DNA of 64,000 nucleotides from Nonomuraea cavernae. Lineage in GTDB: Bacteria; Actinomycetota; Actinomycetes; Streptosporangiales; Streptosporangiaceae. Shown here piece by piece: positions 8,887-16,664 of the stretch. Numbering within the stretch: the first letter of the stretch is position 1; every line of letters begins with the position of its first letter. Where the stretch lies: the NCBI RefSeq assembly GCF_014646355.1, contig NZ_BMNH01000008.1:173280-237279 (forward strand), written 5' to 3'. The notes beneath the pieces were generated by a model. It was given only the letters and a program-made list of their open reading frames with translations, made no database searches and was not told the origin of the DNA. A program made the position numbers and the translations under genes.

Positions 8887-9128
8887 CCCTTCTCGATGGT
8901 GAGGATGCCGTCGCCGGGGCCGATGATGCTCTCGTTCTCGGCGTGGATCCGCGTCACCGTGCCGCTCGCACCGGCCTTGACCTCGGCGAACTGCTTCATG
9001 ACCTCGACCAGTCCGACGGTGGTGTCGGCGCTCACCACGGAGCCCACCTCGACGAACGGCTCCTTGTCGGGAGCGGGGCGGGTGTAGAAGACTCCGGGCA
9101 GCGGAGACTGCACAACGTGCTCAGACAT
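8883..9128 (-). CDS. accB: Biotin carboxyl carrier protein, minimal
   Basis: 81-residue biotinyl-lipoyl domain with no N-terminal linker. The biotinylated lysine is K45 in VEVMKQF; the canonical site is (A/V)MK(M/L). The rest shows the usual beta-hammerhead pattern with a glycine pair before the C-terminal strand (GPGDGILTIEKG). Full AccB proteins are about 150 residues with a Pro/Ala linker, so this is the short type found beside pxp genes. It overlaps both neighbours (pxpA by 8 bp, biotin carboxylase by 4 bp), consistent with stoichiometric translation. Confidence 0.9.
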   Translation of the reverse strand: MSEHVVQSPLPGVFYTRPAPDKEPFVEVGSVVSADTTVGLVEVMKQFAEVKAGASGTVTRIHAENESIIGPGDGILTIEKG

Positions 9129-9876
9129 GCGAGACCTTTCCAGAAGTCGAATCCTGCGAATCGATGACGGCCCTGATGGCGGTGGCCACTGCCACAGCGT
9201 TGGGCGTGTCCGAATGGACGCAGACCGTGTCGAACCTCATCGGGATGCGTTCGCCCGTGGCGGCGATGGCGACCCCTTCATCGAGGGCGACCGTCATCCG
9301 CTCCACTGCCCGCTCCACCGGCGTGGCATGCGGGCGCCTGGCGATGATCAGTCCGCCGTCGGCCGAGTACTCGAGGTCGACGTAGAACTCGGCGAGGAAC
9401 GGCACCCCGCGGGCGGCGCTGACCCGCTCGTGCGCGGTGCCCGCCATGCCGAAGACCGGCACCCCGTACATCACGGCGACGTCGCAGACGGCGTCCATCA
9501 GCGCCTCGTCGCGGGCGACCATCCCGTACAGCGAGCCGTGCGGCTTGATGTGGTCGAGCGCGACGCCCGCCGCGTCGAGGAAGCCCTTGAGCGCGCCGAC
9601 CTGGTAGAGAACGATGTCGCGCACCTCGTCGGGGTACAGCTTCATCTCGCGGCGGCCGAAGCCGACCGGATCGGGCAGGCCCGGGTGCGCGCCGACGGAG
9701 ACACCGGCGGCGGCGGCCTTGGTGACGGTCTCGCGGATGCCGCTCGGATCACCCGCGTGGAACCCGCACGCGACGTTCGCGGTGTCGACGAGGTCGAGCA
9801 GCGCGTCGTCGTTGCCGAAGGAGTGGATCCCGTAGGACTCACCCATGTCGGAGTTGAGAGTGACCTTCATGTTCAC
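9121..9876 (-). CDS. pxpA: PxpA, LamB/YcsF family 5-oxoprolinase subunit A
   Basis: 251 residues, the normal length. Signatures include LNSDMGESYG at the N terminus, DTANVACGFHAGDPSGI near residue 32, VGAHPGLPDPVGFGRR near 61 and IKPHGSLYG near 109. PxpA belongs to a polysaccharide-deacetylase-like TIM-barrel fold. In 5-oxoprolinase it acts with PxpB and PxpC in ATP-dependent opening of pyroglutamate, a five-membered lactam. The ATG at 9876 overlaps the permease stop; a second ATG two codons later is equally plausible. Its order between transporter and biotin enzymes supports a lactam or cyclic-amide substrate. Confidence 0.92.
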   Translation of the reverse strand: MNMKVTLNSDMGESYGIHSFGNDDALLDLVDTANVACGFHAGDPSGIRETVTKAAAAGVSVGAHPGLPDPVGFGRREMKLYPDEVRDIVLYQVGALKGFLDAAGVALDHIKPHGSLYGMVARDEALMDAVCDVAVMYGVPVFGMAGTAHERVSAARGVPFLAEFYVDLEYSADGGLIIARRPHATPVERAVERMTVALDEGVAIAATGERIPMRFDTVCVHSDTPNAVAVATAIRAVIDSQDSTSGKVSHV

Positions 9877-10904
9877 ACCTTTCCGGCGTACACCGCGGAG
9901 GCGAGCCGCGTGCGGAGCCGGTCAGCGACGACGGCCAGAGCCAGCACGACGCCGGTGACGATCATTTGGTAGTAGGAGTTGATCTGCGCCAGGTTCATGC
10001 CGTTGGCGACGATCCCAATGAACACCGCGCCCAGGACCGCGTCGAGCACGCGGCCCGCGCCGCCGCGCAGGCTCACGCCTCCGATGACGGCCGCGGCGAT
10101 CGTCTGCAGCGGCAGCGACGCGCCGATGTTCGCCTCGCCGGTCTCGAGGCGGGCCGTGAGCAGCACGGCACCGACGGCCGCCAGCGCGCCGGCCGTCACG
10201 TACGCCAGGATCAGGGTGCGGAACTCGTTGACTCCCGACAGCCGGGCCGCGCGCGGGCTGGACCCGACCGAGTAGATGTGGCGTCCGGGCCGCGTCAGGG
10301 TGAGCAGCACCCAGAGCACCACCGCGGCCAGCAGCGCCAGCCAGATGGAGATGCCTATCCCGAAGACGCTGCCGTAGCCCAGCCAGTCGCTGAACTCCAT
10401 GGGCAGCCCGGAGACCGGCACGCCCGAGGTGAGCATCAGCGCGAGGCCCGAGAACACCGAGGCGGTCGCCAGCGTCATGATGAAGGGATTGATGTTCAGG
10501 CTGGCCACGCCCAGGCCGTTGAGGAGCCCACAGGCCATGCCCACGAGCACGCCCACCACGATCCCGATCACCACGGCGCTCAGCGGTGAGCCCGTCTGGG
10601 ACGACATGGCCATCGCCGTGGACACCGAGACCAGCGCGGTGATGGCGCCGATCGACAGGTCGAAGCCACCGGCCAGCAGCACCACGAACTGGCCGAGGGT
10701 GGCGATGATGATGTACGAGTTCTGCCTGAGCGCCGAGTGGATGTTGTCCACGGTCAGGAAGTTGTCCGACATCAACGAGAAGGTGATCAACGCGATGACC
10801 ACCAGGATCGGCAGCACGCCGATCCTGACGAAGATCCGGGCGGCGTACGAGATCACAGATCCCCGAGGCCGCGCGGTGACTTCGACCTCACTCTGGAGGG
10901 TCAT
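9873..10904 (-). CDS. ABC transporter permease, ribose/RbsC (BPD_transp_2) type
   Basis: 343 residues with about nine or ten hydrophobic segments. The conserved region around residues 77-95 (FVVLLAGGFDLSIGAITALV) and the coupling-helix region AAVIGGVSLRGGAGRV near 278 are typical of sugar and autoinducer-type permeases. Only one permease gene is present, so it should homodimerise. The ATG at 10904 overlaps the ATPase stop by 4 bp; the longer reading upstream is a shadow of the ATPase gene. With the TorT-like binding protein it imports an unknown small molecule, probably the substrate of the downstream enzymes. Confidence 0.9.
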   Translation of the reverse strand: MTLQSEVEVTARPRGSVISYAARIFVRIGVLPILVVIALITFSLMSDNFLTVDNIHSALRQNSYIIIATLGQFVVLLAGGFDLSIGAITALVSVSTAMAMSSQTGSPLSAVVIGIVVGVLVGMACGLLNGLGVASLNINPFIMTLATASVFSGLALMLTSGVPVSGLPMEFSDWLGYGSVFGIGISIWLALLAAVVLWVLLTLTRPGRHIYSVGSSPRAARLSGVNEFRTLILAYVTAGALAAVGAVLLTARLETGEANIGASLPLQTIAAAVIGGVSLRGGAGRVLDAVLGAVFIGIVANGMNLAQINSYYQMIVTGVVLALAVVADRLRTRLASAVYAGKV

Positions 10905-12427
10905 GCGATCTCCTTCGCCGGTTCGTCCCAATGCATCATGTGACGCAGGATCGTCTGTTCGTTGATGTCGTCCTGCCGGAGCTCGGCGGTGATCGTCCCG
11001 TGCGCGAAGACGTACACGCGATGGCACAGGTGCAGGATCTCCGGCAGCTCGGAGGAGATGACCAGCACGGCGTTGCCCTGCCGGGCCAGCTCCACGATCT
11101 GGTCGTAGATCGTCACCCGGGCCCCGACGTCCACCCCGACCGTCGGCTCGTCCAGCAGGTACGTGCTGCAGTCTCCGAGCAGCGCCCGCCCGAGCAGGCC
11201 CTTCTGCTGGTTGCCGCCGGAGTAGCTGTCGGCCGTCCGCTCGGGGTCGGGTGGGCTCAGCTTCATCCGGCGCAGCATGTCGCCGGCCACGGCGCTTTCC
11301 CGGCCGGGACGCAGCACCGGGCCGCTGGAGATCGAGCCCCGGTGCAGCCAGGGCAGCGTGACCGTCTCGCGCAGCGGCCGGTTCAGCAACAGCCCCTCGG
11401 TCTTGCGGTCGCTGGGCAGGTAGACGACGCCGGCCTTCATCACCCGGGCCGGTCGGGCCCTGGTGAGATCGGCGCCGTCGATGGTCAGCGTGCCGGAGTC
11501 GACCCGTTCCAGGCCGAAGCAGGCGCGGGCCGCGGTGGACTTGCCCGAGCCCATGAGCCCGGCGAACCCCACGATCTCCCCGGCGCGCAGCTCGAAGGTC
11601 GCGTTCCGTACGGCGCCGTCGAAGGTGGACAGGTCACGGGCGGCCAGGACGACCCGGGTGCCCGGCTCGGGCAGCTCCGGGTAGAGGTCCTCCACCACGC
11701 GGCCGGTCATCAAATTGATCAGCTCGTCGTCGGGCGTGCCGCCCGGGACGGTGGTGATCAGCTTGCCGTCCCGCAGCACGGTCACCCGGTTCGCGAGACG
11801 CCGGATCTCCGCCATCCGATGGGTGATGTAGACGATGCCGATGCCCCGGCCGCGCGCCTCCTCCACGAGGCTGAAGAGCCGCTCCGACTCCTCCTCGGTC
11901 AGCGACGCGGTCGGCTCGTCGAGGATGAGGACGCTGAGTTCGGGCCGGAACGCCTTGGCGATCTCGACCATCTGCTGCTCGGCCCGGCTCAGCGTCTCCA
12001 CCAGCCGGTCCGGCGAGATGTGGAAGTCGAACTCGTCCAGGCGCTCCTGGGCCAGCCTGCGGACCCGGCGCCGGTTGATGAGGCCGAAGCGGCCGGGCTC
12101 GGCGCCCATGACCAGGTTCTCGGCCACGGTCATCGTGGGCATCAGCGAGAACTCCTGGAAGACCGCGCTGATGCCCAGCCCGCGGGCGGCCGCGACGCCC
12201 GCGAGGTGAACGGGACGCCCGTTGACCTCGATCGTCCCGCCATCCGGGTGCTGGGCACCCGAGATGATCGAGATGAGGGTGGACTTGCCGGCGCCGTTCT
12301 CTCCGAAGAGCACGTGCACCTCGCCCTTGCGAAGCTCGAAGTCCACCCCGTCCAGCGCGGTCACGCCGGGGTACTTCTTCGTGAGCCCGCGGACCCGGAG
12401 CACGACCTTGTGGTCAGGATCGGTCAT
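10901..12427 (-). CDS. ABC transporter ATP-binding protein with two nucleotide-binding domains (RbsA/MglA type)
   Basis: 508 residues with two fused ABC domains. The first has Walker A GENGAGKST (near residue 42), a signature-like LSRAEQQMVEIAKA and Walker B LILDEPTASL. The second has GLMGSGKST near 290, signature YSGGNQQKGLLGRALL near 410 and Walker B TYLLDEPTVGVD. The first domain has a degenerate signature (LSRAEQQ instead of LSGGQ), which is normal for RbsA-like proteins. It energises the neighbouring permease. There is a 43-bp gap from the binding-protein gene and a 4-bp overlap with the permease gene. Confidence 0.92.
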   Translation of the reverse strand: MTDPDHKVVLRVRGLTKKYPGVTALDGVDFELRKGEVHVLFGENGAGKSTLISIISGAQHPDGGTIEVNGRPVHLAGVAAARGLGISAVFQEFSLMPTMTVAENLVMGAEPGRFGLINRRRVRRLAQERLDEFDFHISPDRLVETLSRAEQQMVEIAKAFRPELSVLILDEPTASLTEEESERLFSLVEEARGRGIGIVYITHRMAEIRRLANRVTVLRDGKLITTVPGGTPDDELINLMTGRVVEDLYPELPEPGTRVVLAARDLSTFDGAVRNATFELRAGEIVGFAGLMGSGKSTAARACFGLERVDSGTLTIDGADLTRARPARVMKAGVVYLPSDRKTEGLLLNRPLRETVTLPWLHRGSISSGPVLRPGRESAVAGDMLRRMKLSPPDPERTADSYSGGNQQKGLLGRALLGDCSTYLLDEPTVGVDVGARVTIYDQIVELARQGNAVLVISSELPEILHLCHRVYVFAHGTITAELRQDDINEQTILRHMMHWDEPAKEIA

Positions 12428-12470
12428 GAGACAACTTTCTGGTCATGGACGGGCGTCAGGTGGGGTCGGG

Positions 12471-13592
12471 TCAGCTGCCGGCCTTGACGGTGAACGTGGG
12501 GGACCAGCCGTCGGGGGCCAGCGTGGTCGCCACGTCGAAGTCGCCGAGCGTGTCCTTGGTCACCATGACCAGCTCGGGGCCGACGTGCTTCATGAACTCC
12601 TTCTTCTCCAGCGCCCGGATGGCCTGGTCGATGGCGATCCGGCCCTGCAGCGCCGTGCTGTCGCTCGGAGCGGCCTGTACGGTGCCGCGCTGGATGCCGG
12701 TGTAGGTGCCAGGGGTGAAGTAGTAGCCCGCGACGCGGATCTTGTCGCTGAGGCTGCGGTCGCGCAGGATCGGCCCGGCGGCCTCGGCGGTCACGGCGGT
12801 CCCGATGATGTAGTCGATGTCCGGGTGTGCGGCGAGCACATCCTCGATCAGCCGGCTCTGTGCATCCTTACCGGTGTCGCCCCACTTGGTGTCGACGACC
12901 TCCACCTTGCTGTCCTTGAGGGCGGCCTTGAAGCCCTCCTCGCCGGCCTCGGCCCAGCCCGCGCCGCTCGGCCCGGGGAACCAGGCGACCTTGACGGCCT
13001 CGCCCTTGGAGTCCTCGATCAGCCACTTCGCGGTGATGTCGGCCAGGTCGTTGAACGAGACGAGCGACTTGGCGGTGACCTTGTCACTGGACATGCCGTT
13101 GACGACGTCGATCACCGGCTTGCCGGCGGCCGCCAGGCGGTCCACCGTCTTGTTCAGCCCGTCGTAGGAGATGGCGCCGATGACCAGGGCGTCCGCGCTC
13201 TGGGCGCAGTCCTCGATCTGCTGGGTCTGCTTGTCCAGGTTCTCGTAGCCGCCCGCCTCGACCATCGTCATGTTGACGCCGGACTCGCGCGCCTGCTCGG
13301 CCACGCCGTAGTTGAGGCCGAGCCAGTAGGCGTCCTTCATGTGGGGGACCGACACGCAGATGTTCCAGGGCTTCTCGGCCTTGTCCAGCGGGGTGTACTC
13401 GCCCTTGCTGCGCTCGCTGTCCATGGCCAGGTCGGCCCAGATGTCGACCTTGGCCGGGGCCCAGCTCTTGCCGGCGGCGGCGCTCGCGGGGGTGTCGCCT
13501 CCGGACTCGGTGGTGGAGGCCGAGCCGCAGGCGGTCAACGCCAGGAGCGCGGCGGCGGAGGTCGCCAGAACGGCGGGATAACGGAAGTGCAC
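12471..13592 (-). CDS. TorT-like periplasmic-binding lipoprotein of the ABC transporter
   Basis: 373 residues from the GTG at 13592, preceded by a purine-rich GGGAG ribosome site. The signal sequence ends in a lipobox LTAC with Cys 22, so the protein should be lipid-anchored outside the membrane. The mature part is a type-1 periplasmic-binding fold, and features such as KPWNICVSVPHMKDAYWLGLNYG and GAISYDGLN recall the TorT subgroup of binding proteins. No TorS kinase is nearby; here it partners an ABC transporter. It is the first gene of the operon, as expected for the most highly needed component. The ligand is unknown. The longer reading upstream has no signal-peptide logic. Confidence 0.88.
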   Translation of the reverse strand: MHFRYPAVLATSAAALLALTACGSASTTESGGDTPASAAAGKSWAPAKVDIWADLAMDSERSKGEYTPLDKAEKPWNICVSVPHMKDAYWLGLNYGVAEQARESGVNMTMVEAGGYENLDKQTQQIEDCAQSADALVIGAISYDGLNKTVDRLAAAGKPVIDVVNGMSSDKVTAKSLVSFNDLADITAKWLIEDSKGEAVKVAWFPGPSGAGWAEAGEEGFKAALKDSKVEVVDTKWGDTGKDAQSRLIEDVLAAHPDIDYIIGTAVTAEAAGPILRDRSLSDKIRVAGYYFTPGTYTGIQRGTVQAAPSDSTALQGRIAIDQAIRALEKKEFMKHVGPELVMVTKDTLGDFDVATTLAPDGWSPTFTVKAGS

Positions 13593-13759
13593 GAATGCTC
13601 CCTGTGTTTCGTTCCACGCCGGGAACTTCGCAGGTAGATGGGTGTTTGCAGTCAACATGGCGGTCGGTTTCAGCGTCTACGGGCGTGAGGGCCAAGGCTG
13701 GCGAGCTTGTATCGTGCAAGTGCACAGAGATTCGGTCAGCCCGAAAGGTCGGCACGTTC
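13593..13759. promoter_or_regulatory. Divergent promoter region of the transporter/biotin-carboxylase operon and the PucR gene
   Basis: 167 bp separate the GTG of the binding protein from the ATG of the PucR-family regulator, so both promoters and the regulator's sites should lie here. A short palindrome GTGCA-AG-TGCAC at 13714-13725 is the clearest symmetric element and sits about 35 bp before the regulator's start. I cannot assign -35/-10 boxes with confidence. Confidence 0.4.
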
Positions 13760-15253
13760 ATGGCCCTAACGCTCAGCCAGCTCCTCGCCGAGTCCGTGCT
13801 CGAGCTGACCCTCGTCACACCCAGCAGTCCCGAGCTGCTGCAACGCCCTGTACGGTGGGTCGCGTCGACCGAGCTGGTCGACCCCACGCCGTTCCTGCGC
13901 GGCGGCGAGCTGCTGCTGACCACCGGCGCCTTCATCGACGCGGACGACCACGACGCGTGGCAGGCCTTCATCCAGCGGCTCAAGGCGGCCCGGGTCCCGG
14001 CGGTCGGCCTCGGGCACGGGCTGACCCACCACGACATTCCACGCGCGCTGGTCGAGTGCGCCACCGCGGCGGACCTGCCGCTGCTCGCCGTCCCCTACAG
14101 CGTGCCCTTCGTACGGATCAGCGAGTTCGTCGCCGACGCCATCATCGCCGACCGGTTCAAGGACCTGGGCCGGGCCTCCAACCTGGCCGCCGACCTGGCC
14201 AAGCTCGTCTCCACCGGCGCGCCCCTCGCCGCCCTGCTCAGAAAGATCGCCGAGGAGATCGACGGCGAGGCGGCCATCATCGACATCGACGGAAACGTGA
14301 TGTCGAGCTGGCCGATGCACCACGAGCTGCGCACCGACCTGGTGCTGGAGGGGCTGGCGACCAACGGCACGACCGGCTACTTCGCCGTGCCTCTCGACCA
14401 GGCCGGGGCGCACGACCACATCCTGGTCGGCCGGTCCGAGATGACCGTCGAGACCGTGCGGATGGCCATGCACTCCGCGGCCACGTTGATCGCCATCGAC
14501 CTGACGCGCAGGCTCCAGGAGGAGTCGTCGAGCGCCACGCGGATGGCCGCGGTGCTGTCCGGCCTGACCGACTGGACCACGCCCACGGCGACCCTGGTCA
14601 GGGCGCTGCGCGTCGCGGGCTTCGACAGCGACGCCCCCACCGTGGTGCTCGTGGCCCACCCCAACCCCGCCTTCTCCGCCGGCTACTCGCTGCGGCTGCG
14701 GCTGGCCGTGGAGCAGGTGCTGCCCGTCGTACGCTCGGTGCGCAGCGGCGACATGCTGGTGCTGCTCGCCCAGGGCGGCGCCGGCGACCCGACGGGCCAG
14801 GTCCTGGAGGTCCTGCGCCGGGAGATGCCCAGCCGGCGGATCGTCGTGGCCGGGCCGGCCCGCGACGCCGAGGAGATCCGCATGGTCCTCGCCTCCGCGC
14901 GGGCCATGATCACACCGGAGCAGGCGACGCCGGTGCGCGCCCGCGCCTTCGACCTGGCCTCGATCGTGGCGGCGGCCGCCGGCCGGGGCGGGCAGCACGC
15001 CGCCCGCGAGGTCCTGCAGCCGCTGATCGACCACGACGCCAGGACCGGCGGCGAGCTGCTCCACACCCTGCGGACCTACCTGCGGCTCGACGCCCGGCAA
15101 CACCTGACGGCCAAGGCTCTCCACCTGCACCGCAACACGCTGAGATACCGGCTCGCGCAGATCGGCAAGCTGCTCGACGCCGACCTCGACAGCCTCGACA
15201 CGCTGCTGATCTGCAATCTCGCCAGCCGGATGTACGACGCCGCCAACGGCTGA
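13760..15253 (+). CDS. PucR family transcriptional regulator
   Basis: 497 residues. The N-terminal PucR domain (LTLSQLLAESVLELTLVT... STELVDPTPFLRGGELLLTTG) is followed by a GGDEF-like/CdaR middle region and a C-terminal PucR helix-turn-helix (LTAKALHLHRNTLRYRLAQIGKLL, about residues 455-480). Family members typically activate catabolic genes for purines, amino acids or other nitrogen compounds in response to the substrate. Divergent placement against the 11-gene operon makes it the likely activator or repressor of that operon. The ATG at 13760 begins the conserved domain and has GAAAGG upstream. The 55 codons before it lie in the promoter region and look non-coding. Confidence 0.9.
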   Translation: MALTLSQLLAESVLELTLVTPSSPELLQRPVRWVASTELVDPTPFLRGGELLLTTGAFIDADDHDAWQAFIQRLKAARVPAVGLGHGLTHHDIPRALVECATAADLPLLAVPYSVPFVRISEFVADAIIADRFKDLGRASNLAADLAKLVSTGAPLAALLRKIAEEIDGEAAIIDIDGNVMSSWPMHHELRTDLVLEGLATNGTTGYFAVPLDQAGAHDHILVGRSEMTVETVRMAMHSAATLIAIDLTRRLQEESSSATRMAAVLSGLTDWTTPTATLVRALRVAGFDSDAPTVVLVAHPNPAFSAGYSLRLRLAVEQVLPVVRSVRSGDMLVLLAQGGAGDPTGQVLEVLRREMPSRRIVVAGPARDAEEIRMVLASARAMITPEQATPVRARAFDLASIVAAAAGRGGQHAAREVLQPLIDHDARTGGELLHTLRTYLRLDARQHLTAKALHLHRNTLRYRLAQIGKLLDADLDSLDTLLICNLASRMYDAANG

Positions 15254-15269
15254 ACCGTGCCGGGCGGCC

Positions 15270-15371
15270 GTCCCCTCGAACCGCGACCTCGGGCTGTCCG
15301 GCCGTCCCCTCGAACCGCGACCTCGGGCTGTCCGGCCGTCCCCTCGAACCGCGAGCTCGGGCTGTCCGGCC
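15270..15371. repeat. Three tandem copies of a 34-bp repeat
   Basis: Copies at 15270-15303, 15304-15337 and 15338-15371, each starting GTCCCCTCGAACCGCGA and ending CTGTCCGGCC. The first two are identical; the third differs by one base (C to G in the middle, creating a GAGCTC core). The array lies between the convergent stops of the PucR and bioN-like genes. It is not a clean hairpin, so terminator function is doubtful. Confidence 0.9.
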
Positions 15372-15387
15372 GCCCCCCGAGCTGCCG

Positions 15388-15993
15388 TCAGCCGTCGCCT
15401 TCGCCGCGCGCGGCGAGCGCCTCGCCCAGCTCGTCGGCATGGCGCAGGGTACGCACCAGGAACGGCACGGTGAACGCGATGACCGACCGCTCCGCGCCCC
15501 GCGCCTTGGCGGCCTCACGGACCTCGGCCGCGATGGTGGACAGGGCCGCCACCGACTGGAGGGTGAGCCCGACGAGCAGGCCGAGCCGGTCGGGACGCAC
15601 CCCGAACCTGCTCAGCGGACGCAGGCCGCGCTCCACCGCCGAGACCACGTCCTCGACCCGAGTGGTGATCGTGAACAGGTTGGCGGCGGCCAGCGCGGCC
15701 ACGATCCGCAGGCACATCACGATCGCGGGAACGGGCCCGAGCAGCCACCACTGCAGGGCGAGCACGAACACCACCAGGATCGCGAGCATGCGGAGCACCT
15801 GGAGGCAGCGTCGCGGCGAGACCCGGGCCACCGCGTAGCCGAGGGCGACGGCCGCGCAGATCGCGGCCAGCCACACCGGCGAACCCACCAGGAACACCGC
15901 CCCGGCCAGCACGAACAGGACGAGGAACTTCCAGCCCGCCGGTGTCCGGTGCAGCGGGGTCGAGCCGGGTTCGTACCAGCCGCCGACGTTCAC
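15388..15993 (-). CDS. bioN: ECF transporter transmembrane (T) component, BioN/CbiQ family
   Basis: 201 residues with about five hydrophobic segments, then the cytoplasmic coupling helices ending VREAAKARGAERS, which corresponds to the Ala-Arg-Gly motif of EcfT proteins. It couples ATP hydrolysis by BioM to substrate release from BioY. The GTG at 15993 overlaps the BioM stop by GTGA; the long upstream reading is a shadow of bioM. It is the last gene of the biotin uptake operon. The assignment to biotin rests on bioY at the head of the same operon. Confidence 0.85.
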   Translation of the reverse strand: MNVGGWYEPGSTPLHRTPAGWKFLVLFVLAGAVFLVGSPVWLAAICAAVALGYAVARVSPRRCLQVLRMLAILVVFVLALQWWLLGPVPAIVMCLRIVAALAAANLFTITTRVEDVVSAVERGLRPLSRFGVRPDRLGLLVGLTLQSVAALSTIAAEVREAAKARGAERSVIAFTVPFLVRTLRHADELGEALAARGEGDG

Positions 15994-16664
15994 GTGACGA
16001 GCTTGCGGTAGTGACGCAGCGCAGGTTCGGGCGTGTCGTCGGCCACGACCTGTCCCGCGTCGAGCACGATCACCCGGTCGAAGCCGCCGAGCAGGTCGAG
16101 ATCGTGGGTGACCAGCACCACCTGCTGCTCCAGCCCGGCCAGCAGGTCCACGAACCGGCGCTTGTTGCGCAGGTCGAGCAGCGTCGTCGGCTCGTCGCAC
16201 ACCAGCACGGCGGGCTCCAGCACCAGCATCGCGCACAGGGCGAGCAACTGCTTCTGGCCGCCGGAGAGCTGGTGGGCGGGGTGGTCGGCGTAGCCGGCCA
16301 GGCCGTGCTGCGCGAGCACCTCGGCCGCGCGCTCGGCGCGCTCCTTGGCCGGCAGCCCGCTGCGCCGCAGCGAGAACGCGACGTCCTCGCCGGCCGTCGG
16401 CATCACGATCTGGCTGTCGGGGTTGGTGAAGACGAACCCGACACGCCGGCGGACCTCCCGGCCGTCGCGGCTCGGATCGAGCCCGTCGACCAGCACCCGG
16501 CCGGTGGCGGGCTGCACCAGGCCGTTGATCATGCGGGCCAGGGTGGACTTGCCGGAGCCGTTGGCCCCGACGAACGCCACCCGCCGCTCCGGCAGGCGCA
16601 GGTCGACGCCGGAGAGCACCACCCGGTCGCCGTAGTGGTGCCCGACGCCCTCGAACTCGATCAC
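15990..16664 (-). CDS. bioM: ECF transporter ATPase, BioM type
   Basis: 224-residue ABC ATPase with Walker A GANGSGKST, the Q-loop region FVFTNPDSQIVMPTAGEDVAF typical of ECF ATPases, signature QLSGGQKQLLALCAML, Walker B VLVCDEPTTLLD and an H-loop VTHDLDLL. The GTG at 16664 was chosen because it overlaps the thiolase stop by GTGA, as elsewhere in the operon; another GTG lies five codons upstream. It forms the energising module with BioN. Confidence 0.88.
   Translation of the reverse strand: MIEFEGVGHHYGDRVVLSGVDLRLPERRVAFVGANGSGKSTLARMINGLVQPATGRVLVDGLDPSRDGREVRRRVGFVFTNPDSQIVMPTAGEDVAFSLRRSGLPAKERAERAAEVLAQHGLAGYADHPAHQLSGGQKQLLALCAMLVLEPAVLVCDEPTTLLDLRNKRRFVDLLAGLEQQVVLVTHDLDLLGGFDRVIVLDAGQVVADDTPEPALRHYRKLVT

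Noticed and set aside
7513..9128. Ordinary acetyl-CoA carboxylase genes for fatty-acid synthesis
   Set aside because: No acyl-CoA carboxyltransferase is nearby, the carrier lacks the usual linker, and the genes overlap pxpA and pxpB in a transporter operon.
15257..15387. CRISPR-like array
   Set aside because: The three 34-bp units are directly adjacent with no unique spacers, and no cas genes are present.
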